From assembly GCF_000004075.3 (NCBI RefSeq), contig NC_026659.2, positions 3,658,001 to 3,722,000 of the forward strand: a stretch of 64,000 bases of DNA, read 5' to 3'. The notes under the pieces were generated by a model. It saw only the letters and a program-made list of their open reading frames with translations, was not told the origin of the DNA and made no database searches. Positions 1 through 13,350 of this stretch are shown here, in pieces (the first letter of the stretch is position 1; every line of letters starts with the position of its first letter). This DNA comes from Cucumis sativus. Its lineage: Eukaryota > Streptophyta > Magnoliopsida > Cucurbitales > Cucurbitaceae. The position numbers and the translations under genes were made by a program.

Positions 1-629
1 GCAAGGCAACAGAAAAGGTACAAGATTTGGAATAAGAGATTTACATAATTTCACCTTTACTTTTTGAAGTATGCATTGTTCACTAATTAACAACTTCTCA
101 ATCCAAACTAAAAAGCAACTTTTCTAAGTTTCCTTTATAAGCCTTCTATCATGCACAAACCAATGCACAAACCAATAAGAGCTACCTCCATATTCTGACC
201 CAGATAACCCTCCAAATATTCTCACAATGATATACATGCATGGTCTGCTGCTTCAGCATGACCTTACATACCAATGCAAATAGTTGTCTTCAGTTATATA
301 CTCACGATCACCCCATGTCTAATGAATATGAGGTTTCAGTCGGAAGTGGAAATTAAAATTAAGCATTCTTTTCTCTGGTTACATTCTCAATAATCTCAGG
401 ATCTTTTTTGTAATTTCCCTCGGATAGAAATTCACCTTTCTGATTATCTTATCAATAAAATTTTACTGGTTCCTATGTTTTAAAAAATATAGTTAACAAA
501 AGGGCACTCAAATGGGTTTCTAGTAGGCAAATTGGACTCACTTTAATAAGATTTGTCTAGTCCCAAAAAACATAGCTAACGGTCCTGTACTACTTGGTAT
601 TGGGAGTTAAGTAATTTCAAAAAGTCGGG

Positions 630-1640
630 TTTGGTCGTAACAATAGAGGTGGTAGGACTCTTTCCTTATTTGAGAGTGACTCCTTTAGAATCAAGAGGTA
701 TCTTAGGGTTTGGATCCCCAATCCTTTGGAAGGATGTCTTGTGCAAATCTTTCCATCAAATCTTTCCTTTCCTTCAATCATTGGACACCGATCTAGATTA
801 TATTAATAATAAGCACGGTTACAAAGGTGGATAGGCTGGAGATTGACCTAACATCTTTCAATCTAGCAATGCTGTATAATTTAGAGAGATATTACTAAGT
901 GTGCCTATTTGACCATAGACCAATTGACATGCTAATATCTTCCCAAATATTCACAACACTTTTTTTGGTTGCTCTGAAAATTCTGTTGTTTCTTTTCATC
1001 CAAATCGTCTATAGGAGTGTTGTTCCTGCGTTAAATCTGATGATCATATTTTTCCTATTTGATTGTTTGAGCTTGCATAACGAGGCACAAAGGGATTTGG
1101 TGTTGCTTCTATCAAAGTTTCCCCCAATTTGAGACAAAAATCTATCCCAAAGTCCTTTTGAAACATAGCATTCCATAAAAGGGTTCTTAGCATGTTGGAT
1201 AAGCTTTTAAGCAAGTTCCCTTTGCTGGTTGTGTGCCTTTTAACTATATGCTTTGTCTAAAAGGTTGAGGAAGACTTGGGCCATATTATCTGGTGTTGTG
1301 AGTTTTTGAGTGGAGTCTGGGTTTCTTTCTACACGTTTGGTTCAGTCATAGAGATGTTGGGCTATGATCGAGAAGTTCCTCTTCAATCTGCCGTTTTAAG
1401 AGAAATGTCATTTGTGGGAGCAAACGAAATAGTGTAATGTTTAGGGGTTGAGATGGATCGTAGGGAGTAGTTATGGTCCATTGTCCCATTTCATGTTTCC
1501 TAATAGGCTTCCATTTCAAAGGTTTTCTTTTGTAACTATTCCATTGACAAAATTTGTATAGCTAAAGTCTTTTCTTGTAGAGGGAGTCACCTTTTGTGTG
1601 GGTTTGATTTTTTGTATGTATGTGTATTCTAATTTCAATT
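630..1640 (+). mobile_element. Decayed LINE (non-LTR retrotransposon) fragment, reverse-transcriptase C-terminal part
   Basis: Broken reading frames resemble the post-RT region of plant LINEs. Near 710-790 there is a stretch reading like LWKDVL-CKSFHQIFPFL. Near 1190-1225 is MLDKLLSKFPLL. From about 1261 comes KVEEDLGHIIWCCEF, the zf-RVT type cysteine motif, followed by a degraded GVEMDRRE tail near 1445. Stops and frame changes show it is dead. Fragments at 45.7-46.1 kb and 56.8-57.3 kb preserve the same segments, so they belong to one lineage. It lies downstream of the last visible MADS exon, in that gene's 3' intron or flank, on the opposite strand. Confidence 0.6.
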
Positions 1641-2888
1641 TTTCTCATAAAAAAAATGTAATGCCAATAAAAGAAAAGATTCTGAGATAGAAATTCACGT
1701 TTCTTAAATATTTATTAGTCTTTCCTTTACCAACTTGACCACTAATCCTATACGTAATACCACTATAAATAAATGGTTACATTTCAAAACTAAGTGACAA
1801 TAAGAGAATTAAATTAGTTCATCTATCTTATAAAAAGCACGAGATCCTCTACTTTTTCTAACGTAGGATTCTCCAATATGTAACCCACCTATGTCTACGA
1901 GAGCCTTTAGATTTCATAGTTTGTAATAAATTCTTTTGGAGGAGGAACTTAGTGAGCATCAAACAACCTATGGCAACTGTGTTTCTAAGAAATGAAATAT
2001 GAGAGTTTAGTTGCTCTCATTCATTATGAAAAAAGAAAAAAAAAACTTAGACTGCACAATAACAATAAAAACTTTGTCACTTCACAATTTTTTTTTTAAA
2101 CATTAGATTTTTTATTTTATGTTTTAGTAGAAAACGTGGATTAAGTGCAATTCAGACCGCATCTAATCATCGTTCTTGAATAAATTAGAAAAGAAATATG
2201 TTCCTCCATAATTCTTACTCCAATATTAATCAAAGATGATAAGTCTCTACTATTACTGTAAGGTCGATAGTTTAATCCCCACTATAATGTTCTTTTTCAC
2301 TCAACTAAACAATTGAACTGAATCAGAAAGTAAGCAACTCTAAGACTTTTGATTAGTGAAATTAATGATAATTAGTTGGTGTTATTTTTGTAAAGGTTTA
2401 TGGCAAATGCAAATTTAAGCTTTGTTATTGAACAAGGCTAGGGCTATTAGTTTGGATGTCAGTTTCTATTGTTTTATATGTGAGATGTTTAATATTTTGA
2501 TGGACTTATCAATTTTCTAAATAGTTTCATAATTTTGGTTCTAATATATCAATTTTCTAAGAGGTCAAGTTGATTATGGTTGAACTAAACTAAATACTAT
2601 TTTAGTTACTTTTGTTTAAACAATTTGATGATTAGATTTTGAGGATTACTATTTTAGATCATATATATACAATTTTTGTTTAGGTTGGATCTTTCTAGTC
2701 AAATTAAGATTTGGACTACAAAATTTAACTCATTAATCTAAATGAAGCTTCGAATAAATTTCAAGCATATCTAAGGGAATGATATTCACTCTCTCTTTCT
2801 ATTGCACAATGATCTAAAGTTCAAAAAGAGAAATTTGTAATTATCTGACATGTGATGAACTCATAATCTTTCATAATACGAAAATTAC
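1641..2888. other. AT-rich sequence, probable intron or 3' part of the MADS gene
   Basis: Nothing coding was recognised. Family structure predicts a short exon of about 42 bases and a terminal exon on the minus strand below 2889. I could not find either between 1 and 2888, so this stretch is most likely intron. Confidence 0.4.
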
Positions 2889-5800
2889 CTTTTCAATCAG
2901 CTTCTCTTTTTGCTCCTTGAATAGCTGAGCCTGTAAACAAAATACAATTTTCAACATATATATTCTAAAGTTTAAATCATTTTAATGATGGATGATGCAA
3001 TTACATTTACAAGATTTTAATTCCTATACTGTGAGCATTTTCACACAAAACGTTTTTATCAAAATTACTTCTTCACTTTGCTAATAAATTAAATGTGTGT
3101 TTTAATAGTAAATGATTTTACTATTTTTGGTTCCAAGTACGTGTTCATGAAGATGATGACATCTTAGACCATTAGGTTCTATGTTCATGAAGAGCTTTAT
3201 GAGTTCTTGGCCATGCCCTTTGGGATTATGAAGTTGCCTATCCCCTTTGAAGCTTCGATGAATTAAGTTTTTTCTTTTAAGCACATAAACCATGGAATCA
3301 CTATCTTCTATACAAATAATTTATCTGGCTAATTAACCATTTTTCTTTCGAACGCCCTTTAATCTCTCAAAAGAATATTAGTATATAGGATGCATGTGTA
3401 CTTTGGATGTTCTTCCTACGAAGGTTTCATTTCTTTATCAAACACATGTTGGAAAAGCTAATAAAGCCATGGATTATTCTTATTAGATAATGTATAATTC
3501 AAACATTCCCCTTCAAGATGGTGTCTGTTTTGAGTTTTTCATTGTTGATTGAATCACAATTTTTTTATTAGATTAAATACCCGTGTGTGGGTTTTATAAA
3601 CTTTGATACTATATTAAATAACAATAGTTTCCATCTCACGAAGTAATCATAGGCTATCTAACATGAAGTTTTATCTCAAAATCAATCGGCTAATGGAAGG
3701 AGTAGCTCATGCATTTGTGGGTTTCATGGGATATAGGAGGTTTTTCCATCTTTCCAACCTGGGATGCTCAATCTTTACTGCATTGATGTTATTTATGAGT
3801 GACTGTGTTAGTAAAATGGCACATTTTATTGCCCAGTAAAAAGTGTAATGATGTTTTCTATTTTGCAAACTTTTCGTCTACTAGGTAATCCAAAGCCCAT
3901 ATATAGTTTTTGACCTAGATGTAAAGTTCCCAAGTCATCTTTGGAGAACTTTTGTGGAGAAAGTTTGACACACACATCTTTGAGTATAGCATACTAGTCA
4001 CTTGCAAACGAATACTAGACACATGTTTAAATGGTGATCATCCAAAGCAATGAGACCTTATTCTTTGTCCAACCTGAATTTGCATTCAACCAAATGAAAG
4101 AAAAGAACATTGTTGTATCTTTGAGATTGTATATACTAAATTGCCTTGACCACTAGGGACTTATCTAACTTACCATCATTTTCTCTCAGTAATGAGAGGA
4201 AAGATGATGGTTGAACGAACTACACAGCTTCCATATATAAAGAAGTTGAAGCAAACATTAATTGAGAATGCTTACTCTTTGTCATTGTACAAAGAAACAG
4301 CTGAATAAACTTTGGAGGAGTTGCCAATTTTAGGATGGAGAGGTCTTGTTTAATGTAGCTCGTATGCTTAATTAGTTTTTGTAATTTTTCGATGACTTTT
4401 TGGAATATGCAACGGTAACTGTTTAGAGAAATATATATTTTAAGAATATGTAAACTGTCATGTAATTTGATAGACAACATTATTTTCTAGACCATTAATT
4501 ATTATTCTCTAGAAAAGTTTATTAGAGGTGTTCTCCACTCTTTGTAAGAAAAAAAAAACTAAAACCTCTGATCCGATTGAGTCAGTATCAAAACACACAA
4601 TAGAAGAAGTTTCTCCAAAATTCTCTCTCCCTTCTAAATTCTTTCATAATTTTTCTTCACTGCCTCCAACAGATCTTGTTATGATCCATTCACAAAAAAG
4701 TTGATATGTGATATTAATTACTTACTAGGGGCAGTCTCTTTGGGTTGGAACGTGTGTTTTGGGATTGCTACAATAAGGTTCCACCTCAAAATTTAATTAA
4801 CATTTGAGTTACTTGAGCTCCTATACTATATTAAATAAACCCGAGGAGGAGTAACTAGTCCATCTTATAAAGATGGTAAGAGACTCCTTTCAATGGAAGA
4901 TTATCAACAAGTCTGATCCTCTCAAGATAGTGTATATGCATTCACCATTTTTAGATTAAATTTCAATTATTTATTAGATCGAGTATTTGTTTGGGTTTCA
5001 TAGCTATAAGACTATATTACCTAACACATGGTTTCGTATCATATTAGATAAATCTATGATGGAGTAACTCATCTTTCTTGTTAAAATAGTGAGAGACTTC
5101 TTACAATGATTTTCAAAATGCCCTTTTAAGATTTTGTCTTTGTGGGTTCACCAATATCCTCGGATCGTATTTTAAAATTTCTATTGGATATGAGTATCCT
5201 GTTGAGTCTTCAAAGAAATTGGTTCCAGTAGCCCATGCATTTGGGTTTCATGGAGATATCTACTTCAAGGAGATTACTTATAAGGAGTTGTACTGTTCTT
5301 TTGGTGGGTTCAACTGATAGCTTTGTGAAAACAAACTCTCTGTGAGAGCTTAGACTTAAAAGGCTTACAGGTCCCAATGTGTTCATTCTTCCTTATAATT
5401 TCCATTACAGTTGTGTTTTGAGAATGATTCATCACTTACAAGATAAGTTGTTGCATTAAATCCCACAAAAGTTTTCTCAAAGGTTTAAGAGCGGTCAAGT
5501 TCTTACTTAGAACTTGTCGGGAAGTTAGTTTTCTACAGTTTTATTTCCCGTTATGAGTTGTATATATTTATTGTTGTTACGAAATCAACAAATAAATAAT
5601 ACAGAAAAACATAAAGAGAGATCAACACACAGGTATTTGTGGTTTACTAACATCGTTTGTTAACTAGTTCATGAGAAAAAAAGAGAACAATTTTATTAGA
5701 GAGAATATAAGTTTCAAAATAGTCTTTATATAGTATACTTCTCTAAACCCTAAGATCATAGTTGTAAATAACTACAAACAACTCAACAAATTGAATTCAA

Positions 5801-8800
5801 AGCATTCCACCTTTGATAAAAAAATTGTTCTCTTACAAAACACAAGAATCAACACTCGACCAAAATTGTTCTCTTTGACCCTTAATTATATTGAATTGTC
5901 TTGCTTTCAACATGCTTGAATTGACTAGGTTGGGTTAGAAATAAAGTAAATGATCTCAACATACCTCTTTCATGTATCAAGAAAAATCGTTCTAGCGAAG
6001 TCTACATTTCATTTTTCTTTCAAACAAACAACTAAAACGAAACAATAAATCGATCAACGATAGGTGCAATATTTTAAACCTTGATCGAGAAAACTCATCC
6101 CGGTATGCACGCTCATCAAAATTTAGCAAATTAAACATAAACAATCAACTATTTATTTTGTGGTAATTAAAAGCGTTCATAGTAAAGCACATATTCCAAG
6201 GTTGAAATAAAGAAATAAAGAAATAATAAAATGATCAAATTCTTATAATTCGCATAAAGAAGTAATCAAGGTAAGAATGTAAGAATAGTTATGTGAATTA
6301 TTTAGAAACGTACCTTAGTTTCTCTGATACGAGTTAAGCTAAGTACCAATTGTCTTTCAATCTCTCGAATTTCCTCAAAAGAACAAGAATCCAACCCACG
6401 TCCTAAAAGCTTCCTAATTAACACCACATGAAAATTCAAAATATAATGCTCAATAATATATATGAATTACCTCCTATATATATAACATATATGATACTGT
6501 TTATGGTAAGCTTTCATTTAAATTGCATACTGTTGGGATTTCTCAAGTTGTTCGATTTTCTTTGCAGTCATCTCAGCTTCTTGCTTCAGTTGCTGCATAG
6601 ACTCATGATCAGATAAGAAAAATTCATTAGGGTATTAAACTACATTATTGTTTCATAATTATATATCTATTCTTTTAAAAATTACAATATTATTGTGAAT
6701 TAATAAAAATGTGTTGGAATGTTTGATGAAAACTGAGACGTGGTGGAATGGTGTACCCATAAAGGGAAACAAAAACATGACTCAAACACTACTACGACCC
6801 TTTTTCTACTCAGCGGCACACCCACTCAAAACTCCAATTTTCATCAAGTTTTTATTGGATTTTTTCTACTCTAATCATAATTTTTTTAAAATATTTATAA
6901 AATGATTAATCAAAACAAATGATAAAGTTTTAAAATAGTTTTTTTATAGTAATATGTCTGGGGATCCTACGTTCAAAAAGTACTCGAGAAAAGAGTTTGA
7001 AAAGTGTTAATATAATTAAATTAACCATAACCAACGAGACAGCTTAAGTTGATCACAATGTTAGTTATAAAATAAATGAGTTCCTTCTCCCATAGCCGAA
7101 CCCATATTATGTAATATAAACAATGTATTACACATTATTAAAAACCAATTAACTAAACAGAATTATAATTAACCAACTAAAACAAGATTAATTTTCTAAC
7201 ATCTCATCCTATCAGAAATCGATTATTTATTATTCCAAATTGGTTGTTATATAGTATTTTGAATTACGATTTAATTTTATTCTCTCTCCATTAGAGAGTT
7301 TATTCATGCATGCACAAATATTTATCTATTAAACTTGCATCCTAATATAAGATTTTCTTTCATCATTGCCTTTTATATACTACATACATACCTATACAAT
7401 ACACATGTATATATAATCAAAATAAAAGTAGGCAGAATATGTTATCTAGTTCATTTTTTCATAAAAAACAAATTGTAACCTAATCCACAAAAACCCTATC
7501 TCATATATTTGCTTTAAGAAATCTGTATACAGTACATAATTCAAGATAGATAGCAAAATAATAAAGTAAAAACAGATTACTTTGAAAAATCGATCATGTA
7601 GGCAATGGTAACATAATATACATGGTCGAAGAATAGATATGACTTAGTATTATCAACTTCAAAAGATTCGATCTCAATCTCCAAATTTGTAAAATATAAA
7701 ATAAGGTATTGGCAACATTTGAATTAAAGTTGATGGATAGAAAAGAAAAAACCTGCATATATCCTTCTGATCGAAAAGGGTTGCTTTGTCCGTCTTTCCC
7801 ATGCTTTCGATAGCGTTCGATTGTCTTTTGCATGCTGAACCATTCAAAATATATATATTATGAGAAAAGAAATATAATTCAACTTCGGTTATATATATAT
7901 AGCATTTTTACAAAATAATTCTTCAAATAAATGATAAATAAACCAAATTAGAATTAAAAAACAATACAATTACCTATTAATTAATTTAAAACCATACCAA
8001 GTATATCTTTATTGAAAGAAACAAAAAAGGAAAAATGGAAACATTGAAGTGAGTTAACAGGATACCTGTTATATTAGATTTGATTCATGTTCTATCGCTT
8101 CAAAAATAATAATGATAATAATATCACTAGACAACTTCTAATAAATGTATCAAACTCCTTTTAATAGAGATTTTGTTGTTAAGAATTATGCTTGTTTTTA
8201 TCATAATTTTGATGTTGTTAATTAACTTTTATACATGTCTTAAAAATAAAGAAATTAATCATTTTAATGTTAATGTCTATAGAAACTATTGCTACTGGTG
8301 TAAAATAATAATCACCTTCGTTAATCAAGAGATTATATATATAGGAAGAAACAGTTAAACCAATGCTGAGAGTTATGATTAACAACTTACTGCTATATAT
8401 ACACTGATTAACACTTTATATACACTGATAATCTATCCTTTCAATTACTTGAAACACTTTAGTTTAGACACTTGGAGAAAATGACTATTAATGTATTTTC
8501 TTTGACCTAAGATTTAAATATTTATGAGAATTATCATATTTCTCTCTACATATATATACAAAACCTAATTTATATATTTAATAAAGTAAAGCTTCAATGT
8601 CTTAAAATGAATACAGAAACGCATAGATCCATAATCAAGCTAAAAATGATATATACAAGAATTACACAAATATATGCATACAAGAAAAGCTCAAATATTG
8701 ATTATAAAAGCATAAAAATGTTAATTAAAAAAAAATAGTTACGCTAGCCTATTAAACATGGCTAGATTAGACTAAACTAAACTTCTTATTTTCAACGACA

Positions 8801-10692
8801 TTCCAGAAACACTCCTTTTATCTCTTTCCATTCAAATAATTCAATAAAAGGGCCAAATAGTCCTTTTTTTTTTTAAGAAATAGAACATTGAGCATTGTAC
8901 ATTAATGTAAATGAAAAGGAAAATCACCAAAAACTAAGTACATTAATGGAAATGTTTTTTTTTTTTAAGTTTAGAAAGTGTGTGATAGGTTGCGGAAAAA
9001 AAAAAAAAAACTTGAGGGTCAAACCTTTAACCTCGAGATTATAGTAAGTGTTTGATATTAACTAAGTTATGTTCATTTTGTTGAGTGTCAAAATGAGTTT
9101 ACTTTTTATTCAATCAAGCATTCAAATGGAAAAGAAAACATAATACGAGAAAAGAGAAATTTTTGTAATGAAGAAGTACTTTACATAAAACATAAAAGAA
9201 ATAGCAGAAAAAACATTTTTAGAAGATAAAATATATATAGCAGTTATAGATCAACGTTGTTATTCAATAATTTTATCAAAAATATTAAATTTTCAATTTC
9301 TATTGTTTAAAAAAGCTAATGATATGATGAAAGTTCCTCGATATGATAGACTTATTAAAGATTCGAATAAGTTTAACTAAATATAGTTAGCGACTTACAT
9401 ACACTTTGCATTAGAAAAAATAAAGAAATTTTTCGCATGTAATGTCGTATTTTCTTCGACCATGTTAACACATAAAATGTGTTTATGATGTATTTTCTAG
9501 AGTACTGAGCAAGGATCATATCATAAATGTGGGCAAATACTAAATTACAAATAGGTAAAGCAAAAGGACATTTTATTAATTGCATGCAAAATGATAGTAA
9601 TGATATATCGGAAAATTTGGCTAAGAATTCTTAAAGTAGAAAACATAAACTATTATCAAATAATTGTACTTTCAATGAAAAAATAGTAAAAAAGAAGTAT
9701 AAGTAAATGATCATGAAAAAGGGAGAAAAAGAGTAAATTATGGAATGTACAATCACAAAATAATTGAAAATTAGCAAAAAGTGAAAGAAAAAAAATGGTA
9801 GAAAAATATCTTCTTTCGAATTTTGTTTTTTAAAGAGATAATTTCTTCTTATTAGTAAACTAATCATTAGAGATACTTAAACATAGTTATCTAAACTATA
9901 CTTATATGAAATATTATTATTTTTACATTTCCCTTACAATAAAACCAAAAAATCAAACAAACCCAACATAAAATAACTCATACAAATATATATTAAATTG
10001 CCACTCTTAGAAACATCAAGGAAATGAAAATAAACAAGAGAGTTAATTAGATTATTATATCCCAATTTGCAATATATACTCCTTCCAATGCAACAAAATT
10101 AATTTAAATTAAATTAAAAGGATTTTTTTTTTTCAATTATACCCTCAAGAAAAGGGGGAAAAAAAAGGTACAATTGACCCATAAAATCATAGCCTTGAAA
10201 CAACATAATAATTCAAATTAAAAAAAACAAGCACATAGGTTTTATCTTGGAAATTATATTAAAAACAAGAAAAAAGAAATTAAAAAAATTCCAGTTTCCC
10301 ATAAGGGAAAATCTTGCAGAAATCTAAGAGGTACAATTTTGGAATAAATAAATTTATTCACAGTGAAAGGTAGATATTGTTTAAGATTTGAAGTAAAATT
10401 TTAAAAATTAAAAAGAAAGAAATAAATAAAAATCAGCATCACAACCTTTTTAGAATTTGGATGAATTCATCAACAGAAAATATAAATTAAAAAAAATTAG
10501 AACTACTTACTCGGAGCTTGAGAATTCATAGAGTCTTCCTTTCTGGGAGAAAATGATGACAGAAACTTCAGCATCACAAAGAACGGATAATTCATAAGCT
10601 TTCTTCAAAAGTCCATTTCTTCTCTTTGAGAATGTCACTTGACGACTCGTCGAATTTTCAATTCGTTTCATTTCTACTTTCCCACGAACCAT
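2889..10692 (-). CDS. MADS-box transcription factor, SOC1 clade (AGL42/FYF-like), 3' end not seen
   Basis: Type II (MIKC) MADS-domain factor, expected to bind CArG boxes in the nucleus as a dimer. Coding exons on the minus strand: 10511-10692 (MADS domain, residues 1-60, starting [20 protein letters not shown]), 7753-7834 ([16 protein letters not shown] region), 6531-6592 ([21 protein letters not shown]-box start), 6314-6413 ([21 protein letters not shown]-box) and 2889-2930 ([14 protein letters not shown]). All junctions are GT-AG and keep frame, giving 130 residues. The [10 protein letters not shown] linker and the LLGxGLxSCSxEE stretch point to the AGL42/71/72 branch of the SOC1 clade, whose members influence flowering time and organ senescence or abscission; that role is inferred from family. 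Complete proteins are about 210 aa, so two C-terminal exons are missing. Introns reach 3.4 kb. Confidence 0.9.
2931..6313. repeat. Large MADS intron with several degenerate copies of a dispersed repeat
   Basis: Intron 4 of the MADS gene. It contains imperfect copies of one motif family near 3580-3790, 4770-4930, 4970-5110 and 5210-5290. Shared pieces are 'ggttccacctcaaaa'-like and 'gggtttcatag'-like segments, 'agtaactcatc' or 'agtagctcatg', 'atattaaataa', and 'cttataaagatggtaagagac'. Such blocks are widespread in eudicot genomes and look like eroded LTR or MITE ends. No protein-coding segment is recognisable on either strand. Confidence 0.45.
6593..7752. other. MADS intron 2
   Basis: AT-rich intron between the I-region exon and the first K-box exon, bounded by GT at its 5' end and the tract ending ATGCAG before 6592. 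No coding or structured element was recognised. Confidence 0.7.
7835..10510. other. MADS intron 1 (2.7 kb), no second gene seen
   Basis: First coding-region intron, donor GTAAGT just below 10511 and acceptor CAG above 7834. Large first introns are usual in SOC1-clade genes and often carry regulatory sequence, but I can name no specific site. It is AT-rich with poly-A/T runs (for example 8866-8875 and 8997-9010) and a tRNA-like relic near 8990-9075. Confidence 0.7.
8990..9080 (-). repeat. Possible tRNA-derived (SINE-like) relic
   Basis: Read on the minus strand, an A-box-like TAACTTAGTTAAT is followed about 35 bases later by a B-box-like AGGTTTGACCC preceded by CTCGAGGTTAA. The spacing resembles a degraded tRNA head. 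Similar weak signals occur on the plus strand near 2255-2280 and 20190-20240 (ending GTTCGATTCT). No intact tRNA fold is present. Confidence 0.25.
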
Positions 10693-10714
10693 GTCGTTCT
10701 TTCCAAATTTATCC

Positions 10715-11115
10715 CTTCAGAAAAACAAAAAAAAAAAAAACCCATATATTATTTGATATATATATATATACAGAAACCCAAGTAGGATAATTAATTCCAA
10801 AAAAGAAGGAGGAAAATGAAAATTATTCTCACTTGAAAGGGTTAATTGAGAAAAATCAGAAAATTATGGAATGATTTTTGAGGTAGTAAAGGAAAAATAT
10901 GGGGGGTTTGTGCAGAAAAAATAAAGAGAGAAATGAGAAACACACCAAGGGGTTTTATAGAGAATCATAGAAGAGTGGAGAGTGAAGAAGAAGAAGAAGA
11001 AGAATGAGAAAATTATAGTGTGAAAATGGCTGGAAGAAAGAAGAAACCCTAAAAGAGGAAGGAATGGGAATCTATCCCCATTTCTCAATCTCACCCTCAA
11101 AACCAATAAAAGCAT
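10715..11115 (-). promoter_or_regulatory. 5' UTR exon, UTR intron and proximal promoter of the MADS gene
   Basis: Upstream of the ATG at 10692 a strong poly-T tract ends CTGAAG at 10715-10720, an acceptor. A donor CAA|GTGAG lies at 10833. This predicts a UTR intron at 10715-10832 and a noncoding first exon from 10833 to about 11000-11110. The first exon carries a short (GAA)n microsatellite near 10985-11005. A leader intron is common in SOC1-like genes. Confidence 0.5.
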
Positions 11116-13050
11116 TTTTTCTATTATCTATTTTCTCTTTTCATGCATATTATTATTATTACTTGTTGTCCTTGACTTGACTAATTACCAAAAATAACAA
11201 TAAGTGTTTTTTTTCTTCTTCTTTTTAATAAAAAAAGAAATAACATTTATTATATATACTTTACTTTCATTCATTTTCCAAAATTTAAGGGGGAAAACAT
11301 TATTATTTTCCCAAATCTCACTTATTGCAAGAAACATATCTTTTGGAAAAGCAAAATGAATTTTTGGTGGTTGGGTTGTTTTTATTTCTTACCTAAATTT
11401 TAAAATGGTTTACCAAAATTATTAAAATACATCATTATTTCATATTTTATCAATTATAGACACGGTTATTAGTATTTACGATAGATCTTAAACGATTGGA
11501 TTACAACAAAATTTAAATTATTTAAAATGTAAAATTTGGTAACATTCTTGAAACTTATGGACAATAGATTGAACGTCAAAATCTAAAGACCAAGAGTTGT
11601 GTTTGTTTTTTGTTTTTTTTTTTAAATAAGTTCGGTTTGAAATTAAAGAAGTTTTGATTGAACCAATAACTTTGAAAAAGTGATTATTTGTTAATTATCA
11701 CTGACTTATGTTAGTTTCACTAGTAATAAACTTGTTAAAAGTAGAATATTGATTGACATTTATGATTAATTAATCGCTTTCTAATTTGAGCATTTATAAT
11801 TATAACAAATAAATATTAACACGTTTTCATGAATATTTTAAATTAGTCATCTAAAACATCTATTGAACTTGATTTCTTATCACTAACAACAATAAAACTA
11901 TTTACAAATTATATAGAAAAAAAACTTAAATTAATTATAAAAAATTGATAAATTATATATATTTCAAAAGTCAAAGGTGATGGAGGATTATTTTTATACC
12001 ATGGATTACATATTTTAGTGTTGAGAATTTGTTAAATAGCAGTTAAAAGTTGTTTTGATTCATAAACTTTTATTGAATTAACAATTTAGTCTCGAAATTT
12101 TATCAATAAGAAATTAATTTTTATACTTTAAATTTTATAACAATTGGATGACTGTACTTTAATATCTAATCATTTATAAATGAATATATTTTAAAATTTG
12201 TAAAAATTTAATACTTTCTAGACATTAGAAAACATCACTAAAAGAATAAATGACCATTTTTTTTTATATATTTTTGTTAGTTAACATTTTAAATTTTATC
12301 GGTAACTATTAACACATTCAACCCCAATTTATTTTATTGGGTAAGAAACCTTTTAAACCTTTGATATATAAGTACTAAATTTGACATAAATTTGAAACTA
12401 CATAAATTATTAGAGTTTAAGATCGCTAAGGATTGCAAAATTAAAAATACTATACGATGATTATAAATTAAAAGCTTAAAGACAAACAATGATAAATTTT
12501 AATTATAGTTAGAGATTTTTATAAAAAATAAAAAAAATTAACAAACTATTTATGGTTAATTTTTGTATAAAATATAAATATTTTATTTTTGACCATTTTT
12601 CTTATAAAATTAGTTTTTATATAATCTATTAACACGCTCTTTTTTTTATAACATTTACAAACAAAGTTAAACCCTAATGAATCCGTCCATCAATAGCATT
12701 TTGTCATCTTCAAATTTTATTTAAAATGTAAATAAAAATGATAAGAATTAGAAATGCAGAAACATATAAAATAAAAGGAAAATATATGTTGGTAAGAAAA
12801 TAAAAAAGAGAATTTATGAGTGGGAAGAGAAACAACGTAAGAAGAGAAATGAAAGGAAGTATGAATTTGCGTGCATACAAATTACAACCTCTGTGCTTCT
12901 CTCGTTTTGGTAAAATCAATGCCCCAAAGAGAAAAATTAATTACTTTTCTTATATTGGTTTCCTACTCCTAAGTCATGGGGATGTGTTCGTTTATTCACT
13001 CAACAAAACACACAAGCGTTCTTAGACCGTACAATTTCCTGCGTCAATGA
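11116..13050. other. Intergenic AT-rich sequence
   Basis: Region upstream of the MADS gene. Many short A/T tracts and a (TTA)n run near 11147. No open frame with family resemblance, no RNA gene and no clear transposon ends were recognised. Confidence 0.6.
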
Positions 13051-13079
13051 CCAATCAAAATAAGACAGCACAGATGCTC

Positions 13080-13350
13080 AATGACTCACTCCACCAATGG
13101 GCGGTGACCGTCACGTGGACCCCTCGTGGGGCGTGCCCACTTTCTTCCCTTCACCCATCACCTTTCACTTATACACCTTTCCCTCATCAATTTTCATTAT
13201 TGTTATTATTGTTATTCTTTTTACCTATATCATAATTTTAATTTTTACCCCCCCATTTATTTGCATCTACTGTTTTTTCTTTTACTTTTTTTTTTGTTTC
13301 TTCTCCCTATAACCACGTTTTTTTTAGTGTGTTTGAAAATAATGGAAGAA
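13080..13350. promoter_or_regulatory. Isolated GC-rich patch with G-box and inverted repeats
   Basis: Within very AT-rich DNA, 13096-13142 is GC-rich. It holds the inverted repeat GTGACCGTCAC, a G-box-like CACGTGG, and GTGGGGCGTGCCCAC, whose ends are complementary. It is followed by TTATACACC near 13169 and a pyrimidine-rich leader-like stretch to 13315. This looks like a plant promoter pointing right, but only a trivial ATG frame follows. It could belong to a noncoding transcript or a lost gene, or be a distal element of the MADS gene. Confidence 0.3.

Noticed and set aside
361..430. Minus-strand stretch reading IIENVTREKNA as a possible MADS exon 6
   Set aside because: It does not match the expected EKQLLEEN-type exon in length or sequence and ends in an immediate stop.
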